Shown here: piece after piece, positions 59,966 to 63,122 of the stretch | Position numbering within the stretch: position 1 is the first letter of the stretch | How the letters are laid out: each line of letters starts with the position of its first letter | Source of the DNA: Pseudomonas nitroreducens NBRC 12694 | GTDB lineage: Bacteria > Pseudomonadota > Gammaproteobacteria > Pseudomonadales > Pseudomonadaceae | Direction: 5' to 3' | NCBI RefSeq assembly: GCF_002091755.1 | Contig: NZ_BDAI01000020.1 | Span: 1-63,122, forward strand | DNA: 63,122 nt | Program-made: the position numbers and the translations under genes | Notes under the pieces: generated by a model | What the model was told of the DNA's origin: nothing | What the model saw: the letters and a program-made list of their open reading frames with translations, nothing else | Database searches by the model: none

Positions 59966-61126
59966 ATGACTCAGGTTCCCTACTGGCGGCTGTCCAGTTT
60001 CTACTTCTTCTACTTCTGCCTGCTGGGTGGGACGGCGCCGTTCCTCGCGCTGTATTTCCATCACCTGGGGTTCTCTGCGCCACGCATCGGCGAACTGGTG
60101 GCGATCCCCATGCTGATGCGCTGCATCGCCCCCAACCTGTGGGGCTGGTTGGGCGACCGCAGCGGCCAGCGGCTGGCCATCGTGCGCTTCGGCGCGGTGT
60201 GCACGGCGCTGTGTTTCGCCGGCATCTTCCTCGATCACAGCTATGCGTGGCTGGCGCTGATCATGGCCGGGCACGCGTTCTTCTGGCACGCGGTACTGCC
60301 GCAGTTCGAGGTGATCACGCTGGCGCACCTGCGCGGGCGCACCGAGAGCTACAGCCGCATCCGCCTGTGGGGTTCCATCGGTTTCATCTGTACCGTGGTC
60401 GGCCTGGGCTGGCTGTTCGAGTTCGCCAGCCTGGACGCCTATCCGCTGGCGCTGCTGACGATCATGCTCGGCATCGTCGGCGCCAGTTGGTGGGTGCCGA
60501 ATGCCCAGCCGCCGGCGCGGCAGGATGAGGCCAGCGCGGGCGGTTTTCTCCAGCAACTGCTCAAGCCCGGCGTGCTCGCCTTCTACCTGTGCGTGTGCCT
60601 GATGCAGCTGTCCCACGGTCCGTACTACACCTTCCTGACCCTGCACCTGGAGTCGCTTGGCTACGCGCGCGGGCTGATCGGCCAGCTCTGGGCGCTGGGG
60701 GTGGTGGCCGAGGTGCTGCTGTTCCTGGTCATGCCGCGCCTGCTCAAGCGCTTCTCGCTGCGCCAGGTGCTGGTGGCGAGCTTCCTGCTGGCGGCCTTGC
60801 GCTGGCTGCTGCTGGGCATGTTGGCCGGGCACCTGCCGGTGCTGCTGTTTGCCCAGTTGCTGCACGCGGCGACCTTTGGCAGCTTCCACGCCGCCGCCAT
60901 TCATTTCGTCCAGCGCAGCTTCCAGGCTCGCCAGCAGGGGCAGGGCCAGGCGCTGTACGCCGCGCTGGCCGGCACCGGTGGCGCGCTCGGCGCGCTTTAC
61001 TCCGGCTACAGCTGGGGTAGCCTTGGGCCGGCCTGGACCTTTGCCATCGCCAGCGTGGCTGCGCTGGCTGCCGCCTTCATCATCTGGACCCGTCTGAACG
61101 AGGACCCGCATGAACGACACCCGTGA
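59966..61126 (+). CDS. MFS transporter (HcaT/LacY-like group)
   Basis: A 386-residue major facilitator with 12 helices of the MFS_1_like group, which includes 3-phenylpropionate transporter HcaT: YFFYFCLLGGTAPFLALYF in TM1, PNLWGWLGDRSGQRLAIVR at the loop 2-3 region, RLWGSIGFICTVVGLGWLFE, and LRWLLLGMLAGHLPVLLFAQ. It has an ATG start but no strong ribosome-binding site. Its last 17 bp overlap mtnB, so it could be co-transcribed with the salvage genes; a role in importing a salvage substrate is an inference only. Confidence 0.88.
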   Translation: MTQVPYWRLSSFYFFYFCLLGGTAPFLALYFHHLGFSAPRIGELVAIPMLMRCIAPNLWGWLGDRSGQRLAIVRFGAVCTALCFAGIFLDHSYAWLALIMAGHAFFWHAVLPQFEVITLAHLRGRTESYSRIRLWGSIGFICTVVGLGWLFEFASLDAYPLALLTIMLGIVGASWWVPNAQPPARQDEASAGGFLQQLLKPGVLAFYLCVCLMQLSHGPYYTFLTLHLESLGYARGLIGQLWALGVVAEVLLFLVMPRLLKRFSLRQVLVASFLLAALRWLLLGMLAGHLPVLLFAQLLHAATFGSFHAAAIHFVQRSFQARQQGQGQALYAALAGTGGALGALYSGYSWGSLGPAWTFAIASVAALAAAFIIWTRLNEDPHERHP

Positions 61127-61736
61127 ACAGCTGACCCAACAGATCATCGAGGCCGGCCGTTTCCTCTACGGCCGTGGCTGGTCGCCGGCCACCAGCAGCA
61201 ACTATTCCGCGCGCCTGGCCGCCGACCGTGCGTTGCTCACCGTTTCGGGCAAGCACAAGGGCCAACTCGGTGAGAATGATGTGCTGGAAACCGACCTCGC
61301 CGGCAACAGCCTGGAACCGGGCAAGAAGCCCTCGGCGGAAACCCTGCTGCACACCCAGCTCTACGCCTGGCGCCCGGAGATCGGCGCGGTGCTGCACACC
61401 CATTCGGTCAATGCCACCGTACTCTCGCGCCTGACCGTGGGTGACCGCCTGGAGCTGGAAGACTACGAACTGCAGAAGGCCTTTGCCGGCGTCAGTACTC
61501 ACGAAGGCCGTGTGACCGTGCCGATCTTCGATAACGACCAGGACATCGCCCGGCTGGCGGCCAAGGTGCAGCCCTGGCTCGATGAGCATCCGGACTGCCC
61601 CGGTTACCTGATCCGTGGCCACGGCCTGTACACTTGGGGGCCACGCATGGCCGATGCCCTGCGCCAGATCGAAGCCTTCGAATTCCTCTTCGAATGCGAA
61701 CTGAAAGTACTGAGCCTTCGCGGCGGCACGCGCTGA
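61110..61736 (+). CDS. mtnB: Methylthioribulose-1-phosphate dehydratase
   Basis: MtnB converts 5-methylthioribulose-1-phosphate to 2,3-diketo-5-methylthiopentyl-1-phosphate in methionine salvage; class II aldolase fold. It has 208 residues. Zinc-binding histidines are in AVLHTHSVNATV and GYLIRGHGLYTWG, and the conserved glutamate in KKPSAETLLH. GAGGA lies upstream. It overlaps the MFS gene by 17 bp and precedes mtnD by 47 bp. Confidence 0.96.
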   Translation: MNDTREQLTQQIIEAGRFLYGRGWSPATSSNYSARLAADRALLTVSGKHKGQLGENDVLETDLAGNSLEPGKKPSAETLLHTQLYAWRPEIGAVLHTHSVNATVLSRLTVGDRLELEDYELQKAFAGVSTHEGRVTVPIFDNDQDIARLAAKVQPWLDEHPDCPGYLIRGHGLYTWGPRMADALRQIEAFEFLFECELKVLSLRGGTR

Positions 61737-61783
61737 GCGAACCCGGCCCGCTTTTGAGAAAAAAGCCCAGAAGGACAACGACC

Positions 61784-62329
61784 ATGAGCAGCCTGACCGT
61801 CTACCACGAATCCAACCCCGAGCAGCCGCTGAAACTGCTGACCCACGCCGAGGACATCGCTTCCACCCTGGGCGAGCTGGGCGTGCGCTTCCAGCGCTGG
61901 GCGGCGAATGCCCCCATCGTTCCCGGCGCCAGCCAGGAAGAGGTGATCGCCGCCTACCAGCACGAGATCCGTCGCCTGCAGGAGGAGGAGGGCTACGTCA
62001 CCGTCGACGTGGTCAGCCTGACCGCCGATCATCCGCAAAAGGATGAACTGCGCGCCAAGTTCCTCGATGAACATCGCCATGGCGAGGACGAGGTACGCTT
62101 CTTCGTCGCCGGCCGCGGGCTGTTCACCCTGCACATCGAGGATCACGTCTACGCCGTGCAGTGCGAGAAGAATGACCTGATCTCGGTGCCCGCCGGCACC
62201 CGCCACTGGTTCGACATGGGCGAGCGCCCGCACTTCGTGGCCATCCGCCTGTTCAACAATGCCGAAGGCTGGGTCGCGAAATTCACCGGCGACGAGATCG
62301 CCAAGCGGTTTCCGTTGCTGGAAGACTGA
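61784..62329 (+). CDS. mtnD: Acireductone dioxygenase
   Basis: MtnD (ARD) oxidises the acireductone 1,2-dihydroxy-5-(methylthio)pent-1-en-3-one to the 2-oxo acid precursor of methionine (Fe form) or to a dead-end product with CO (Ni form). It has 181 residues, cupin fold. Metal ligands are seen as HRHGEDEVRF (two His and one Glu) and the later histidine in PAGTRHWFDMG. AAGGA lies 8 nt before the ATG. Second salvage gene after mtnB. Confidence 0.96.
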   Translation: MSSLTVYHESNPEQPLKLLTHAEDIASTLGELGVRFQRWAANAPIVPGASQEEVIAAYQHEIRRLQEEEGYVTVDVVSLTADHPQKDELRAKFLDEHRHGEDEVRFFVAGRGLFTLHIEDHVYAVQCEKNDLISVPAGTRHWFDMGERPHFVAIRLFNNAEGWVAKFTGDEIAKRFPLLED

Positions 62330-62370
62330 TCTCTCCTTAGCCGGGGAGGGTAGGCTGTTTCCTGCTCTTC

Positions 62371-62461
62371 GTAGGAGCGAGCTTGCTCGCGAACAGTGTT
62401 GCCGGCCCACTCGGTTCCATGCGGTTCGCGAGCAAGGACTGGGCGTCCCCCTCGGTCCTAC
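62371..62461. repeat. REP pair between mtnD and mtnC
   Basis: GTAGGAGCGAGCTTGCTCGC at 62371 faces a partly degenerate inverted unit (GCGGTTCGCGAGCAAG, and CGGTCCTAC ending at 62461). It lies in the 174-bp gap that separates mtnC from mtnD. Confidence 0.7.
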
Positions 62462-62468
62462 ATGTCAT

Positions 62469-62489
62469 CCCGCCTGGGTTAAAGGCGGG
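62469..62489 (+). promoter_or_regulatory. Hairpin in the mtnC leader
   Basis: CCCGCC, nine-base loop, GGCGGG, then CTTTT, ending only 14 bp before the mtnC ATG and adjacent to its GGAG site. It may be a weak terminator/attenuator or may mask the ribosome-binding site. Confidence 0.4.
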
Positions 62490-62503
62490 CTTTTGGAGTC
62501 CCC

Positions 62504-63122
62504 ATGCCCATCAAAGCCATCCTCACCGACATCGAAGGCACCACCAGCGCGGTCAGCTTCGTCTTCGACGTGCTCTTTCCCTATGCCGCCGCGCACCTGC
62601 CGGACTTCGTGCGTGGGCATGCCGACGAGCCGGCCGTGGCCGAGCAACTCGCCGCCGTGCGCGCCGACAGTGGTGAGACGAACGCCGACACCGAACGCTG
62701 CATCGAAATCCTTCTCGGCTGGATCGCCGAAGACCGCAAGGCCACGCCGCTCAAGGCACTGCAAGGCATGGTCTGGGAGCAGGGCTACAGCGCCGGCCAG
62801 CTCAAGGGCCATGTCTACCCGGACGCCGTCGACGCGCTGCGCCACTGGCACGCCGAGGGCTACCGGCTGTACGTCTATTCCTCCGGCTCTATCCAGGCGC
62901 AGAAGCTGATCTTCGGCTGCTCGGAGGCGGGCGACCTGTCGCCGCTGTTTTCCGGCTACTTCGACACCACCAGCGGACCCAAGCGCGAGGTGGAGTCCTA
63001 CCGCCGCATCGCCGCCGCCATCGGTCTGCCGGGCGAAGACATCCTCTTCCTCTCCGACATCGTCCAGGAGCTGGATGCCGCGCAGCAGGCCGGCCTGCAG
63101 ACCATCGGCCTGGCCCGCGAGG
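62504..63122 (+). CDS. mtnC: Enolase-phosphatase (partial, runs off window)
   Basis: MtnC is the bifunctional 2,3-diketo-5-methylthiopentyl-1-phosphate enolase/phosphatase of methionine salvage, a HAD-superfamily protein. The first 206 residues are present and the gene continues past the window end. The HAD nucleophile motif is ILTDIEGTTSAVSF (the unusual DxE version typical of MtnC), followed by YVYSSGS and LFLSDIVQEL. GGAG lies upstream of the ATG. It makes the acireductone that MtnD then oxidises, completing the local set mtnB-mtnD-mtnC. Confidence 0.95.
   Translation, partial: MPIKAILTDIEGTTSAVSFVFDVLFPYAAAHLPDFVRGHADEPAVAEQLAAVRADSGETNADTERCIEILLGWIAEDRKATPLKALQGMVWEQGYSAGQLKGHVYPDAVDALRHWHAEGYRLYVYSSGSIQAQKLIFGCSEAGDLSPLFSGYFDTTSGPKREVESYRRIAAAIGLPGEDILFLSDIVQELDAAQQAGLQTIGLARE

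Noticed and set aside
61737..61783. SAM-type riboswitch in front of the methionine salvage genes
   Set aside because: The gap is only 47 bp with no conserved riboswitch core; the gap before mtnC is filled with REP sequence and a simple hairpin.

Overview
The window (about 63 kb, high GC) looks like chromosomal core DNA of a Pseudomonas from the P. aeruginosa / P. nitroreducens / P. citronellolis side of the genus. The basis is the 5S rRNA sequence, the proteins themselves, abundant Pseudomonas-type REP repeats, and a gene order that, from memory, follows the P. aeruginosa PAO1 stretch running from fabB-fabA and the RetS-partner hybrid kinase through gpsA, an acyl-CoA synthetase, kdpFABC-DE, selD-mnmH, a chemoreceptor, SulP, folE, prmB and aroC to the mtn methionine-salvage genes. 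No phage, transposase, integron or CRISPR array was seen, and the only RNA gene seen is the 5S rRNA.

Layout. 1-225: end of an rrn operon (5S rRNA and terminator). 350-2825: GNAT acetyltransferase and the unsaturated fatty-acid operon fabA-fabB (leftward) with a DesT/FabR-like operator. 2902-7845: leftward operon of TonB-dependent receptor, periplasmic ABC-type binding protein and hybrid histidine kinase. 8028-9880: gpsA, DUF4389 gene, sixA. 10061-12251: acyl-CoA synthetase and hotdog thioesterase behind a perfect palindrome. 12448-17852: AraC regulator, LysE exporter, two alpha/beta hydrolases, DUF4892 protein, AI-2E-family permease. 18131-22960 (leftward): CynX/NimT-type MFS with its GntR regulator, a four-EF-hand protein, and a two-component pair. 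23283-31534: complete high-affinity K+ system kdpF-A-B-C-D-E, interrupted by two families of intergenic repeats. 31556-31977: composite repeat region. 32014-39802: low-GC small protein coupled to a patatin phospholipase, selD-mnmH, small metabolic genes, HBM-type chemoreceptor. 39770-51269: SulP transporter, oxidoreductases, BASS transporter, RecF-like ATPase, BenE-like carrier, LysE exporter, MarR with aminotransferase and GST. 51515-53047: oxygen-binding hemerythrin behind an ANR-type box, and a periplasmic tandem-Cache protein. 53110-59906: folE, Smr protein, cysteine hydrolase, prmB, tail-anchored protein, secreted hydrolase, aroC. 59966-63122: MFS, mtnB, mtnD and mtnC (the last runs off the end).

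How the parts work together. Most of the window is housekeeping: lipid synthesis (fabAB, gpsA), K+ uptake, selenium use, pterin and chorismate synthesis, and methionine salvage. Signalling is dense: two-component pairs or hybrids at 2902-4818, 21118-22960 and 28141-31534, a chemoreceptor, and AraC, GntR and MarR regulators next to the transporters or enzymes they probably control.

The least ordinary pieces are: the receptor/binding-protein/kinase operon; the two-component pair with an extremely proline-rich sensor loop next to an EF-hand protein; the 11-bp phased TTTACGC repeats and 18-bp palindrome between that pair and kdp; the low-GC ORF behind the patatin gene; and the hemerythrin plus tandem-Cache pair at the place where, as I recall, PAO1 carries the H2 type VI secretion cluster.
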